33,249 bases of DNA, taken from the IMG/VR virus record IMGVR_UViG_3300031951_000715, positions 1 through 33,249 of that record. One strand, given 5' to 3'. This document shows, piece by piece, positions 8,557 through 15,865 of the stretch (its first letter is position 1; each line of letters begins with the position of its first letter). A model generated the notes under the pieces. That model was not told the origin of the DNA, did not search any database, and saw nothing but the letters and a program-made list of their open reading frames with translations. Position numbers and translations under genes: made by a program. The DNA comes from a virus.

Positions 8557-10148
8557 TAAACCATTCCTCCACCTTGAACAGCTTTACCTACTGCTTGAGC
8601 AGCAGCCTCTGGATTAGCAGCTGCAAACTGCTGTGCCATTTGCGCTGCCTTCTGCATCTCCATTGCACGTTCTTCTGGTGAGTAACGCAACTTAGCAGGT
8701 ACACCAAGCTTCTCAGCGATCATATCCATTGCTTCACTTTTCTTCAAACCAAACTGTGCCTCTTGTCCAAAGCCAGCAATGATCTGTGCGTACTGCATAA
8801 TATTCTGAATCTCTTCCATGTTCTGCGACATAGCCAATGGTGAAGTAGGCATCACACGCACTTCCAAACCATTTACTCGCAATGGCATATCGATCAATCC
8901 ACGATCATCCATTACCTGCAAAATCTTTTCTACTAATGGAATCATCGTCTCATTAATCAAACGACCAAATGCAGATCCAAGATTCTGTGACAATTCTTTC
9001 ATACGCTCTACTACCTCAGTAGCAGATCTTGCACTCATGTTATCTGGTGGCAGTGACTCATCAAGCAATATGCGTTTGATGTTTTGTTGCAAGTCATTGA
9101 TCACTAATTGCGACACATTAAAGTCACCAGATCTTGGTAATGCTTTTAATGATTCGCCCTGTGGGCCACCGTTACGAGCTACTGGAATAATTGCACCAGC
9201 AACAATACGAATTGTGGCAGGATTTATAACACCATCATCAGCAGCAGTGTAAACACCAGAAATAGCAAGTGCAGCATTCTTCAATAAAAGTTCTTTTGTT
9301 TTGTTTAAAGTTTTAATATCTGGCAGTGCTGTGATAACGGGGCCACGACCATAAATCTCACCAGCTACTTTCATGTAACGTGATACAACCCAAGGTGAAA
9401 CTTTAATTCTACGACTTACAATTTCAGTCTTCGACTCTCTATGAATAACGCAGTAACTATAGTCACCACGCTTTTGATCAAAGATAGTTGCCTCAACTAA
9501 CTCTACTTCCTCGGTAGGTTTTTCTTCTACGAGTCTAGCTAACGTGCCAGTAATTTCTGCATCAGACCATTGACGCTGAATTGCTTCAGCCTTGATACGC
9601 ATACGTCTGTATACGTTATCGACTGCACCATTTGCACCCTCTTCAATTGCGACTAGATACTGTGGTACTGGAATAAAGTTAATAGGATTAACATCATCAC
9701 CAGACTGTACCATCATTACAGCTGTACCTACAGACAGATCAAGTAAGAACTCACCAATAGCTATATCAAAGTTTGATTGTTTGATTACAGCAAACATCTT
9801 GTCTAAATAAATATCTAGCGCCATTTGCGCTTCCATCTTACGGTCTTCTGGTATATCAGAGCCAGCCTCTAGCTTGCACCACTTACGCTGTGGTGGGAAT
9901 ATGCCGGACTGCATACGGTTAGCAAAGCGCTGCACAGAGTTGATAGCGGTAGAGTCAAATACTCGCACCATCTTTTTCTGTCCACCTACTTTGCCTTCCC
10001 AGTACCCGTCATACAGATTGCGCTGTGGAAGAGCGAACTCGTATGCGTCTTCATACAATGCACGAAAGTCATCCTTGCGTCTTAATGCTATGTCGTGTCG
10101 TTTAAGTATCTCTTCTGGAGATAGCTTTGCTATACCTTTGGTAGCCAT
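8556..10148 (-). CDS. portal protein (T7-type head-to-tail connector)
   Basis: A 530-residue protein when read from the ATG at 10148 (MATKGIAKLSPEEILKRHDI). Longer in-frame non-ATG starts overlap the previous gene and were rejected. The family pattern is clear: ALRRKDDFRALYEDAYEFAL, then FDSTAINSVQRFANRMQSGI with FPPQRKWCKLEAG (residues ~60-105), and a C-terminal Gln/Ala-rich helix. It forms the dodecameric ring at one capsid vertex through which terminase packs DNA and to which the gp11-like adaptor binds. It starts one base after the DUF6321-like stop and overlaps the Bbp19-like gene. Confidence 0.92.
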   Translation of the reverse strand: MATKGIAKLSPEEILKRHDIALRRKDDFRALYEDAYEFALPQRNLYDGYWEGKVGGQKKMVRVFDSTAINSVQRFANRMQSGIFPPQRKWCKLEAGSDIPEDRKMEAQMALDIYLDKMFAVIKQSNFDIAIGEFLLDLSVGTAVMMVQSGDDVNPINFIPVPQYLVAIEEGANGAVDNVYRRMRIKAEAIQRQWSDAEITGTLARLVEEKPTEEVELVEATIFDQKRGDYSYCVIHRESKTEIVSRRIKVSPWVVSRYMKVAGEIYGRGPVITALPDIKTLNKTKELLLKNAALAISGVYTAADDGVINPATIRIVAGAIIPVARNGGPQGESLKALPRSGDFNVSQLVINDLQQNIKRILLDESLPPDNMSARSATEVVERMKELSQNLGSAFGRLINETMIPLVEKILQVMDDRGLIDMPLRVNGLEVRVMPTSPLAMSQNMEEIQNIMQYAQIIAGFGQEAQFGLKKSEAMDMIAEKLGVPAKLRYSPEERAMEMQKAAQMAQQFAAANPEAAAQAVGKAVQGGGMV

Positions 10149-10149
10149 A

Positions 10150-10419
10150 TCAATCCTTTTTGTGTTTATTAGCAAAGTTCCTTGCAGCCTCTTTGCTTCC
10201 AAATCCCCACGCTTTTAATGCTAATTTCAATCTTGTTGGCTTACCATTCTCATCTACAAGTGGCCCAGCCATACCGCCAAATCTCGCAGCAAAAGATACT
10301 CGTCTAGGGTTAGTGCCTTCTTTAACTGGAGCTTTTAAATTACTTCCTTCTGTACGTTTAAAATATTTACGTCCAGCCTCAGTTAATCCACCCTTTGGAT
10401 TCTTATGCTCTTTCTTCAT
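10150..10419 (-). CDS. small basic DUF6321-like phage protein
   Basis: An 89-residue, Lys/Arg-rich protein. GLTEAGRKYFKRTEGSNLKA at the start, PRRVSFAARFGGMAGPLVDE in the middle and LKAWGFGSKEAARNFANKHK at the end match the small phage family DUF6321. The ATG at 10419 overlaps the previous stop as ATGA and is preferred to a GTG three codons upstream. The basic charge suggests nucleic-acid contact. Similar proteins occur in head modules next to terminase or portal, but no function is established. It is followed one base later by the portal gene. Confidence 0.75.
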   Translation of the reverse strand: MKKEHKNPKGGLTEAGRKYFKRTEGSNLKAPVKEGTNPRRVSFAARFGGMAGPLVDENGKPTRLKLALKAWGFGSKEAARNFANKHKKD

Positions 10420-11009
10420 TCGTACCACTCCAAAGCTAAATGTGCAGCGTGAGCAGTTCCATTTACATTGGTTAGCCTAAACAAGTATGTAGTCAATGGT
10501 TTTAATACATACTCTAAAGATCCAGCTACACCACCACCAGATTTCTTACCTGCACCGCCAGCAATAATTTGTGCATCAAGTTCGCTACCTAATGCCGTAA
10601 CAGTAGGTGAAATGATCATTGCTATCTGGCTAGTATTGGTAAGTGCATAATTTCTATTTCTATTTATTGGAGTAAACGCAGTGCCACCAGTTGCGCTGGC
10701 TCCTTCATAAATATAAAACTCTGCGTCACCTAAACACATAGCATCAATATTTATGTGTGGGAATACACCAGCAGGAGCAGCAAGAGCAATATCTAAACTA
10801 GCATTAGCTGCTAATGGCGCACTATCTGGATACATCTTGTAAGCAAAGAATGCACGACCATCGTGATTGCGCTGATGGTTTACGTCCACCATAATTAATG
10901 GCGCATCAGATCCTGCGACTACATAAGTGCCAGCATTATTTTTTTGAGCAAGCGTAACGAACCTAGACTTGGTAGTTAGCGACTCAAGTTCTACTGGAGT
11001 TGTAGCCAT
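10416..11009 (-). CDS. putative minor head or decoration protein
   Basis: A 197-residue neutral, beta-rich protein starting MATTPVELESLTTKSRFVTL. It contains YVVAGSDAPLIMVDVNHQRN, a Gly/Ala-rich loop (AGGAGKKSGGGVAG, residues ~155-168) and ends in HAAHLALEWYE. There is no enzyme motif, signal peptide or membrane segment. Composition and position among head genes suggest a surface or completion protein, as seen in other podoviruses with an unassigned protein of this kind upstream of portal. The ATG at 11009 overlaps the upstream stop as TGATG; an upstream TTG start was rejected. Function remains unassigned. Confidence 0.6.
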   Translation of the reverse strand: MATTPVELESLTTKSRFVTLAQKNNAGTYVVAGSDAPLIMVDVNHQRNHDGRAFFAYKMYPDSAPLAANASLDIALAAPAGVFPHINIDAMCLGDAEFYIYEGASATGGTAFTPINRNRNYALTNTSQIAMIISPTVTALGSELDAQIIAGGAGKKSGGGVAGSLEYVLKPLTTYLFRLTNVNGTAHAAHLALEWYE

Positions 11010-11185
11010 CAATCATCCTCGTCTTCTAACTCAGCAGCCTTTTTAAAGTCCATCTCATTAGGCTTACTTCTGCCAGATTTCTGAGCAAGCATCTTTGCTA
11101 CTTTCTTTTGAAAGGCAGTAGGCGCTGACTTTTTTTCTTCGTCATGCTTGTTGCCTTCCATCTCAACTTCTAAAGAAAATTTCAT
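11009..11185 (-). CDS. small charged protein of the head module (58 aa)
   Basis: MKFSLEVEMEGNKHDEEKKS begins a 58-residue, strongly charged protein: a Lys-rich middle (FQKKVAKMLAQKSGRSKPNE) and an acidic tail (AELEDEDD). The ATG lies one base after the stop of the 51-residue gene, and its stop overlaps the next ATG as TGATG. This chain of couplings is the best evidence that it is real. No family was recognised. Helical, soluble and non-membrane; possibly a head assembly accessory, by position only. Confidence 0.65.
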   Translation of the reverse strand: MKFSLEVEMEGNKHDEEKKSAPTAFQKKVAKMLAQKSGRSKPNEMDFKKAAELEDEDD

Positions 11186-11186
11186 A

Positions 11187-11342
11187 TTATTTCTTCTTTG
11201 GTTTCATTGCGGTTTTAGCTGCTTTCTTAAATGCAGCATCAGTAGGAGCGCCCTCGGATCCAGCTTTACGCATCTTTTCACCAGATCCCTTTTCTATACG
11301 CTCTCTCTTTTTATGAATATTGGCATAAAGTCCAGCTTTCAT
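11187..11342 (-). CDS. small basic phage protein (51 aa)
   Basis: A 51-residue, very basic protein: MKAGLYANIHKKRERIEKGS, then GEKMRKAGSEGAPTDAAFKK and a Lys-rich end. The opening 'MKAGLYANIHxKRxRI' and 'GSGEKMRKxGxxGAPT' are a recurrent small-phage-protein pattern found near terminase or portal genes. Function is unknown; the charge suggests DNA or RNA contact. The ATG overlaps the previous stop as ATGA. Homologues are often missed in annotation because of their size. Confidence 0.75.
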   Translation of the reverse strand: MKAGLYANIHKKRERIEKGSGEKMRKAGSEGAPTDAAFKKAAKTAMKPKKK

Positions 11343-11491
11343 TTGCTACCTTTCTGCTTGATTCCAGCTTCAGACATAGCAATAGCAATAGCTTGATCCT
11401 TGGATGTGACCTTATCGCCACTCGATGATTTCAGTTTGCCGGATTTATACTCACGCATAACCTTGGCAACTTTCTTTTTCATCTTATCCAT
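11339..11491 (-). CDS. small basic DUF6496-like protein (50 aa)
   Basis: A 50-residue basic protein: MDKMKKKVAKVMREYKSGKL, then VTSKDQAIAIAMSEAGIKQK. The pair 'KVMxEYKxGKLxS' and 'xQAIAIAxSEA' is typical of small proteins grouped as DUF6496, present in many phages and some bacteria, with no known function. The ATG is one base after the stop of the Gly-rich gene. The stop overlaps the next ATG as ATGA, placing it in a run of four small coupled genes between the gp13-like and portal genes. Confidence 0.78.
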   Translation of the reverse strand: MDKMKKKVAKVMREYKSGKLKSSSGDKVTSKDQAIAIAMSEAGIKQKGSK

Positions 11492-11492
11492 A

Positions 11493-11720
11493 TCAGCCGC
11501 CTAGCGTATCTTTCAAACCTTCTTCACCATCCATACGCTCAGTAGACAATAACGCACGAGCGCCACCACGCTGACGAGCTTTCATGCCAGACTGCTGCTT
11601 TTCCAGCATATCTCGCTTTTCTGCTTCAGTCTGCGCTCTCATTCGTGCTGTTTCTTTTTGTTGCTCTGCCATTGCAGCTGCTGCACCACCGTCACCACCA
11701 CCACCGAACATTCCACCCAT
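11493..11720 (-). CDS. glycine-rich head-module protein (75 aa)
   Basis: Starts MGGMFGGGGDGGAAAAMAEQ, followed by a Gln/Glu/Lys/Arg helix (residues ~18-50) and a short C-terminal part ending KDTLGG. The Gly-rich start with one long helix is seen in small proteins encoded between terminase and portal in podoviruses; function is not known to me. GAGGG upstream of the ATG gives a plausible ribosome site. It lies two bases after the GNAT-like stop. The GGGG run makes beta structure unlikely at the N-terminus. Confidence 0.65.
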   Translation of the reverse strand: MGGMFGGGGDGGAAAAMAEQQKETARMRAQTEAEKRDMLEKQQSGMKARQRGGARALLSTERMDGEEGLKDTLGG

Positions 11721-11722
11721 GA

Positions 11723-12205
11723 TTAAACCCTCGCTAAAATATAAGTATCCGCACCGTCAGGACTATATTTTTTCATTAGCCCTTCGATCTCAAAACCAAG
11801 GTACTCTGCCCAGCGTAATGCCCTCGGCTCGTCAGATCTTACCGTAAGTTGGAGCCTGTGCAATGAAAGCGATTGCGCCACGATATCGCTAAATGACTTA
11901 GCGACTATGGTTAGCTGCTTTGGATAGCGTCTAGCATCGTCAGATATGATTGACCACATCTCAGCCACACCAGTCCACAGTATGATGCAGCCGAACATTG
12001 CCACAGGTTTGCCGTAAACTAGTGCAGTCACTGCGAGTCCGAGCCTAGCTTGCATTTCAAGCATGGTATCCATAGAGACAGCCTTCGCAAATGGTAGCTG
12101 ACTCTCAGTAATGCTCATGTAATGTAGGTGGCTGGGAACCATTGGTATGTAACACACACCAGCTTTTCTAGGTAATCGCTCGTTTAGCTCGATTATGTTG
12201 ATCAT
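11723..12205 (-). CDS. GNAT-fold protein, T7 gp13-like
   Basis: A 160-residue protein with a GNAT-like layout: an N-terminal strand and helix, LGLAVTALVYGKPVAMFGCI as the central beta hairpin, and a C-terminal RLQLTVRSDEPRALRWAEYL with GFEIEGLMKKYSPDG, the usual acetyltransferase ending. Phage relatives include T7 gp13 (internal virion protein A, DUF2833), which is GNAT-derived. Placement directly after terminase rather than beside gp14 differs from T7. Catalytic acetyl transfer is not established. The ATG overlaps the TerL stop as ATGA. Confidence 0.7.
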   Translation of the reverse strand: MINIIELNERLPRKAGVCYIPMVPSHLHYMSITESQLPFAKAVSMDTMLEMQARLGLAVTALVYGKPVAMFGCIILWTGVAEMWSIISDDARRYPKQLTIVAKSFSDIVAQSLSLHRLQLTVRSDEPRALRWAEYLGFEIEGLMKKYSPDGADTYILARV

Positions 12206-13752
12206 TCAAACGGATCAAAGTCTGAATTAGCAATAGTCTGTACAACTATCGTATTTTGTAGGTGTTGCGGCTTGGTTAATCGCTTATGCTCACCGCCACC
12301 CAGCAGCAAGTAGCCAAATGCGTCACCTACGTGGGAATGTTCGTTCTTGTTTGGCGCATCTCTAAACCTCTCATGACCTGCGCCCACAGCAATCCGCTTA
12401 AAGTGGTAGCCACCAGCCAGCGCTTTACGCAATAACTTGCACCGAGTGTTGACCATCAGCCCAGCTTTACCCTGTATCAGTCTTTGCATTGGCATAGCAG
12501 CTGCTTCTCTACGCACCTTAAAGTCATTTGATGGGGCTGGTTGTGCGCGCAAACCCAAGGTACGCAGGTAGTCAAAGCTTGTTACCTCATAAATTGCGTC
12601 TCGTGCCATACCTGCCGGATCGCCCCACAGCAATACTTGGAAGTTTGGGTACTTTGCGTTTAACTCTGCCAGCAGTTGCTGACCAAAACGCTCCAAACCC
12701 ATGTCTTCAGTAACGATTTCATCAAGAATATTCCACCTACCATTAGGCAAGCGCTGACCAATGACAGCAGCTGGTGTCAAACCAAAGTCTAACCCTACCT
12801 GTATAGCCTGAGTTGGATCCACATTTACATCACCAGACATCATGGAGTCATCATATTCCTGCCAGACTGGTTTTCCTTCCTGCACATAGACATATTGTCC
12901 ACCAGCGTAGCAGCGGATCCAGTCTAAATTTTTACCTAATAGCATTTGCTGGTAGTAGCCAGCAGGTAAGTTCTTAATATTTTCTGCTTTAGGGTTTAGC
13001 TTCCACCACTTTCCGGCTGCAAAAATATGATCATTCGCCTCTGGATTGTCTGGCAACTCAGCTGGATTAACTTCAACTACACCACCTTCCTGCTTGAAGA
13101 ACTTCCAAGCATACTTTCCAGTCATCTTTTCTTTTTCTGCTAACCGATACCAGTAGTGATCATCATCCATGGGATTCGTATCCATCCATATACCGTGCCA
13201 ACTACTCCCACCGTCACGCTTAGTAGGATACCTGCCAACCCTGTGAGTAAGACCATCAATAACGGCTTTAGGTAATTCTCTTGCTTCATTGACCCACGCT
13301 CCTGTAAGTTCTAAGGACAGTAGTTTTCTTACGTCCTTTGGTTGATCAAGTGCCAAAAATATGACTTCGCAATCCACACCAGCTGCACCATCTCTAGCTG
13401 GTAGCCTGATGTGATGGGTAATCGGTGGAGTCCAAAGTAATGATCCAAATGTATTCTCAGGAAATAAATCTAACCACGTTTTAATCGTAGTGGTCTTTAG
13501 CATTGGGTACGAGTTACGTACTATCGCCCAGCGAGAGTAACGGATATTGTCTATAGGGCTGGGTTTTTGTTGGATAGCCTTGATAAATATCTTGGCTGCA
13601 CACGCATAAGACTTACCGCTACCGACTGGCCCCATTAAGCCTTGGACGAAATTGTCCGACTGCATGAACTCCCACACCTTTGGCGAGTCAGAAAAGTCTA
13701 AGTTAATACCAATATCTGGTACTGCCTTACCGCTAGTTTCCTTAGTCTTCAT
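12202..13752 (-). CDS. terL: terminase large subunit
   Basis: A 516-residue packaging motor. The ATPase P-loop GPVGSGKS is at residues 41-48. The Walker B-like GAWVNEARE is near 151-159, with Asn where Asp is common, and a coupling segment MDTNP follows at about 190. The RNase H-like nuclease domain begins at VGLDFG (Asp322). Near the C-terminus HSHVGDAFGYLLLG carries a further nuclease acidic residue. It cuts concatemeric DNA and pumps it through the portal. It overlaps the TerS gene by 11 bases. The unusual Asn in the Walker B region may simply reflect the family. Confidence 0.93.
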   Translation of the reverse strand: MKTKETSGKAVPDIGINLDFSDSPKVWEFMQSDNFVQGLMGPVGSGKSYACAAKIFIKAIQQKPSPIDNIRYSRWAIVRNSYPMLKTTTIKTWLDLFPENTFGSLLWTPPITHHIRLPARDGAAGVDCEVIFLALDQPKDVRKLLSLELTGAWVNEARELPKAVIDGLTHRVGRYPTKRDGGSSWHGIWMDTNPMDDDHYWYRLAEKEKMTGKYAWKFFKQEGGVVEVNPAELPDNPEANDHIFAAGKWWKLNPKAENIKNLPAGYYQQMLLGKNLDWIRCYAGGQYVYVQEGKPVWQEYDDSMMSGDVNVDPTQAIQVGLDFGLTPAAVIGQRLPNGRWNILDEIVTEDMGLERFGQQLLAELNAKYPNFQVLLWGDPAGMARDAIYEVTSFDYLRTLGLRAQPAPSNDFKVRREAAAMPMQRLIQGKAGLMVNTRCKLLRKALAGGYHFKRIAVGAGHERFRDAPNKNEHSHVGDAFGYLLLGGGEHKRLTKPQHLQNTIVVQTIANSDFDPFE

Positions 13753-14185
13753 CGTTTACATCAATCACTGTGGGCGCTTTGATATTGATACCAATCACGC
13801 TAGGTTTATCTCCATTGTCGCCACCGTCTAAGAGTCCAGAGGCTTTAGCCAGCAGTCGCAATACCTGCACTTTGTCATGTAGCTCGATCTCGATATAGGA
13901 ATTACCTTCTCGATCTGTGCGACTGGTTAGCTTTTTGATGGCATGGAGAGCGTGTTCAGGTATGTCTTTACTAGCTTTTACCATGACGTTACCAGAGGAA
14001 TCCCATTCCATAATATCTGATAGCTTGGTATTAGCCATTGATAGTAGTGCATAAGCGACAGCCTCCCTGTTAGCCTCCAGAGTGCCGGATCTCTCCAGTC
14101 TTTTCTGGATGAGACGTACACCACCATAGTTCTTCAATGGTGGTATCTGGTTTGGAAACTTCTCTTTTTCTTTTTTAGTAGCCAT
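13742..14185 (-). CDS. terS: terminase small subunit
   Basis: A 147-residue protein. The N-terminal part (GGVRLIQKRLERSGTLEANR) is followed by LSMANTKLSDIMEWDSSGNV and HALHAIKKLTSRTDREGNSY, then VQVLRLLAKASGLLDGG. The 'xxI..W...G....K....P......I......' series ending in 'LL.K..GL' is the pattern of the TerS family that includes P22- and BPP-1-type small subunits. It recognises the packaging site and hands DNA to TerL. The gene follows a 255-base structured leader that may contain the packaging site or a promoter. Confidence 0.85.
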   Translation of the reverse strand: MATKKEKEKFPNQIPPLKNYGGVRLIQKRLERSGTLEANREAVAYALLSMANTKLSDIMEWDSSGNVMVKASKDIPEHALHAIKKLTSRTDREGNSYIEIELHDKVQVLRLLAKASGLLDGGDNGDKPSVIGINIKAPTVIDVNDED

Positions 14186-14440
14186 AATCTTTAAATTGAA
14201 GTTGGTGATCGGTGCTTATCTCCGACATATGAAGTGTCCCATACAGTGTTTGCAGCAGCTGGGTTTACTGCCTTGCAATTCATGCCCACTGATAAAGCTG
14301 CGTATCAGCCTACGCATCCACCAACACGACTGAGGACTGAACCTAGCTAGGGTTATTTAATCCTTGTTCAGCTCAAGGTAAAACACAATCCTCATGCGTG
14401 TTAGCCCTCGTCTTTCCGAGGTGTCAAATAATTTATTTAT
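14186..14440 (-). other. hairpin-rich non-coding leader between acb2 and terS
   Basis: No convincing gene. Inverted repeats seen on the + strand are TGCGTA/TACGCA (about 14299-14316), the palindrome CCTAGCTAGG (about 14343-14352), CCTTG/CAAGG (about 14362-14378) and CCTCG/CGAGG (14406-14421). The region shares TGTTAGCCC (14399-14407) and AATTGAAG plus TTGGTGA (14194-14208) with the leader at 15923-16034. Possible roles are a structured 5' leader, a packaging site or an antitermination element; none is proven. A 33-codon Cys-rich open frame within it lacks a good ribosome site. Confidence 0.45.
14398..14427 (-). promoter_or_regulatory. candidate promoter downstream of acb2
   Basis: On the minus strand TTGACA (14427-14422) is a perfect -35 hexamer. 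An 18-base spacer follows, then TAACAC (14403-14398) as a weak -10. The spacer is nearly filled by a hairpin. Orientation would drive terS, terL and the head genes. Confidence 0.4.
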
Positions 14441-14662
14441 TTAAAATGTAGTTGGTTTTGCCACAGACCTTATTAATGCCATAAAACCTTGCTGCAAATT
14501 AGTTGTTCCAATACTTAACCAACGAGGATCAATTTCAATATCAGGTTTATTTTTAATACTAGCAATCATATCCTGAACAACAATAGCCAACTCCTTAATA
14601 TCATTAATTGCAGATATTTCTTGCTCAGATAGTTCTCTATATCCAATTATATTTTTTTTCAT
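14441..14662 (-). CDS. acb2: Acb2-type anti-CBASS protein (cyclic nucleotide sponge)
   Basis: A 73-residue helical protein. IGYRELSEQEISAINDIKEL at the start and DPRWLSIGTTNLQQGFMALI at the end carry the conserved pattern of the Acb2/Tad1 hairpin family ('GYReLs..Ei...N.iKe', then 'dpRW..IG.t.LQ.GFMAL.R.va.PT.F'). Acb2 hexamers bind signalling cyclic di- and trinucleotides and so block CBASS (and often Thoeris) defence. Tyr8 and Lys23 sit 15 apart, as do Tyr11 and Lys26, described for the cGAMP pocket of Pseudomonas phage PaMx33 Acb2. No membrane part. It stands alone between two non-coding leaders, suggesting separate expression control. Cyclic-nucleotide specificity cannot be read from sequence. 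Confidence 0.88.
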   Translation of the reverse strand: MKKNIIGYRELSEQEISAINDIKELAIVVQDMIASIKNKPDIEIDPRWLSIGTTNLQQGFMALIRSVAKPTTF

Positions 14663-14815
14663 TTTTACTCCATAAATTAGGTACTGGCAGTCGCAACCCT
14701 AGCCAGCGTAGGTTTAAGGAAAACTGTGCGACTCAGCCTTAAAAGGTAGGTACTCGCTGCACTAGCTGCAATGCTATCCGCTTCACGCAGTGCCGCACAC
14801 TAGAATCCGCTTTCC
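14663..14815 (-). other. structured non-coding leader of acb2
   Basis: No gene was found. On the minus strand GTCGCA (about 14731) pairs with TGCGAC about 37 bases on. Inside this stem AACCTA faces TAGGGTT. TAGGTACT occurs twice (about 14678 and 14745), and ATCCGCTT twice near 14780 and 14806. GGAG lies 6 bases before the acb2 ATG. It does not fold as a tRNA by eye. Confidence 0.35.
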
Positions 14816-15067
14816 CTAAAACTGTCTCCTCTTCCACAGTGCCAGCTCTACAGGCTTTGCACCCAAGGCTTTCAACTCGATACCCAAATAGGTATCAAAG
14901 TTAGTAACCCCATAGCCTAACCCTACGTAGACTCGTTCACTGTAGTGAGGCAAGTAAGTTATACCTTTTAAGGTATACGCTATGCAGATATCCGTCTCCA
15001 TCATTGCCCCAGCTGGCAGACCAGCATCAGGATCTGGAGTGCGTACTCTTTTCTTGGTAGCCATCAT
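14816..15067 (-). CDS. hypothetical protein (83 aa)
   Basis: An 83-residue protein starting at tandem ATGs (MMATKKRVRTPDPDAGLPAG). It has a basic start, a middle segment ICIAYTLKGITYLPHYSERV and a basic end (LALWKRRQF). Beta strands are likely; there is no membrane segment. I recognise no family. Its first 41 bases overlap the end of the HNH-like gene in another frame, a longer overlap than most here, so the true start could be a later codon. It is transcribed toward acb2, and may be regulatory or anti-host by position only. Confidence 0.5.
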   Translation of the reverse strand: MMATKKRVRTPDPDAGLPAGAMMETDICIAYTLKGITYLPHYSERVYVGLGYGVTNFDTYLGIELKALGAKPVELALWKRRQF

Positions 15068-15488
15068 TTATTTCCTTATGCCTTTGTTTGTGGCATGGCT
15101 GGCAAAGCCACATCACATCAAGCTTTTTATCGTAATCCTCATGATGAGCATAAGCTTTTTCAGCTCCACATCTAACGCATGGACATCTAACCAAAACACC
15201 AGCTCTTAATGCTCTTGTTACAGCATTGTGAGCAGCAGCTCGTCTTTTGTCCTGCTGCCTCCAGAATTGCGATATTTCTGATGCAGCTTTACGTCTAACA
15301 GGATCTTTTGCTCGTTCCCTATCATAAGCTCTGTAATACTCTATTTTTGCATTACGACTATTAGTTGAATCTTTTTTATTGCATTCTTTGCATTTATTTA
15401 AATGACCATCAGCCATTTGAGAATGCTTATAAAATTCAATTAAAGGCTTACTTACTTCGCACTTAAAACATACTTTTGAATGAATCAT
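15027..15488 (-). CDS. zinc-binding HNH-type endonuclease-like protein
   Basis: A 153-residue protein with two parts. Residues 1-40 hold two CxxC pairs (CFKC, CKEC), a small zinc finger. Residues ~100-145 hold CPCVRCGAEKAYAHHEDYDK followed by LDVMWLCQPCHKQRHK, an HNH-like zinc fold: CxRC and CxxC bind zinc, and the HHEDY and HxxRH histidines resemble the active site. Phages carry many such genes, either as homing enzymes or packaging accessories near terminase. A GGAG site precedes the ATG. Whether it cuts DNA is unproven. Confidence 0.7.
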   Translation of the reverse strand: MIHSKVCFKCEVSKPLIEFYKHSQMADGHLNKCKECNKKDSTNSRNAKIEYYRAYDRERAKDPVRRKAASEISQFWRQQDKRRAAAHNAVTRALRAGVLVRCPCVRCGAEKAYAHHEDYDKKLDVMWLCQPCHKQRHKEINDGYQEKSTHSRS

Positions 15489-15531
15489 GCCACGCTCCTG
15501 TGCTGGATAACGTGACCATTATAGACCCATT

Positions 15532-15807
15532 CTAATTAAAAGGTATATCATCATCTACATGAGAGGCATTGCCATCAGTCCTACCTTCAGATCTAGGACG
15601 AGCATTGCTCTTACTTTCGTACTGACCATCTTTCTCAGATACTGCCAGACTAAAGTATTTTGTACCTGCTTTCGATTCCTTCAGCCAAGCAGATAAGCGC
15701 ATTTCAGTACCAGCAATATTAATAGTGCCAGTGTAATCAGGACTCTTCTCACTTTTCTTTTCTTTCGCTTTGAAAAGTGTGCCACGATTGGTATTGTCAT
15801 ATTCCAC
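15532..15807 (-). CDS. SSB-like single-stranded DNA-binding protein
   Basis: A 91-residue protein starting at GTG (MEYDNTNRGTLFKAKEKKSE) with GGGAG 6 bases upstream. YTGTINIAGTEMRLSAWLKE and GTKYFSLAVSEKD form a compact beta barrel-like core. The tail (VDDDIPFN) is nearly the DDDIPF tip that bacterial and phage SSBs use to recruit partner proteins. The core differs from classic SSB and resembles the small phage/plasmid SSB-like (DUF736-like) proteins. It probably coats ssDNA during replication or recombination. It is driven by the promoter at 15866-15893. Confidence 0.72.
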   Translation of the reverse strand: MEYDNTNRGTLFKAKEKKSEKSPDYTGTINIAGTEMRLSAWLKESKAGTKYFSLAVSEKDGQYESKSNARPRSEGRTDGNASHVDDDIPFN

Positions 15808-15865
15808 TTCTATCTCCCTTCCTAAACAGCCATCAGTATCTCAAATTCTGCAAACAAGCATATGC

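Noticed and set aside
7927-9252. Long + strand open frames (149 and 144 codons) opposite the scaffold, Bbp19-like and portal genes.
   Set aside because: The proteins look like reversed codon patterns (Ser/Ala/Leu-rich, no family), and the minus-strand genes there are certain.
14218-14319. A 33-codon frame with Cys-rich end (CCKHCMGHFIC) in the terS leader.
   Set aside because: No ribosome site, and it overlaps several hairpins; probably chance.
14186-14815. Possible tRNA genes in the hairpin-rich leaders.
   Set aside because: No T-arm GTTCRANNC box or acceptor pairing could be found on either strand.
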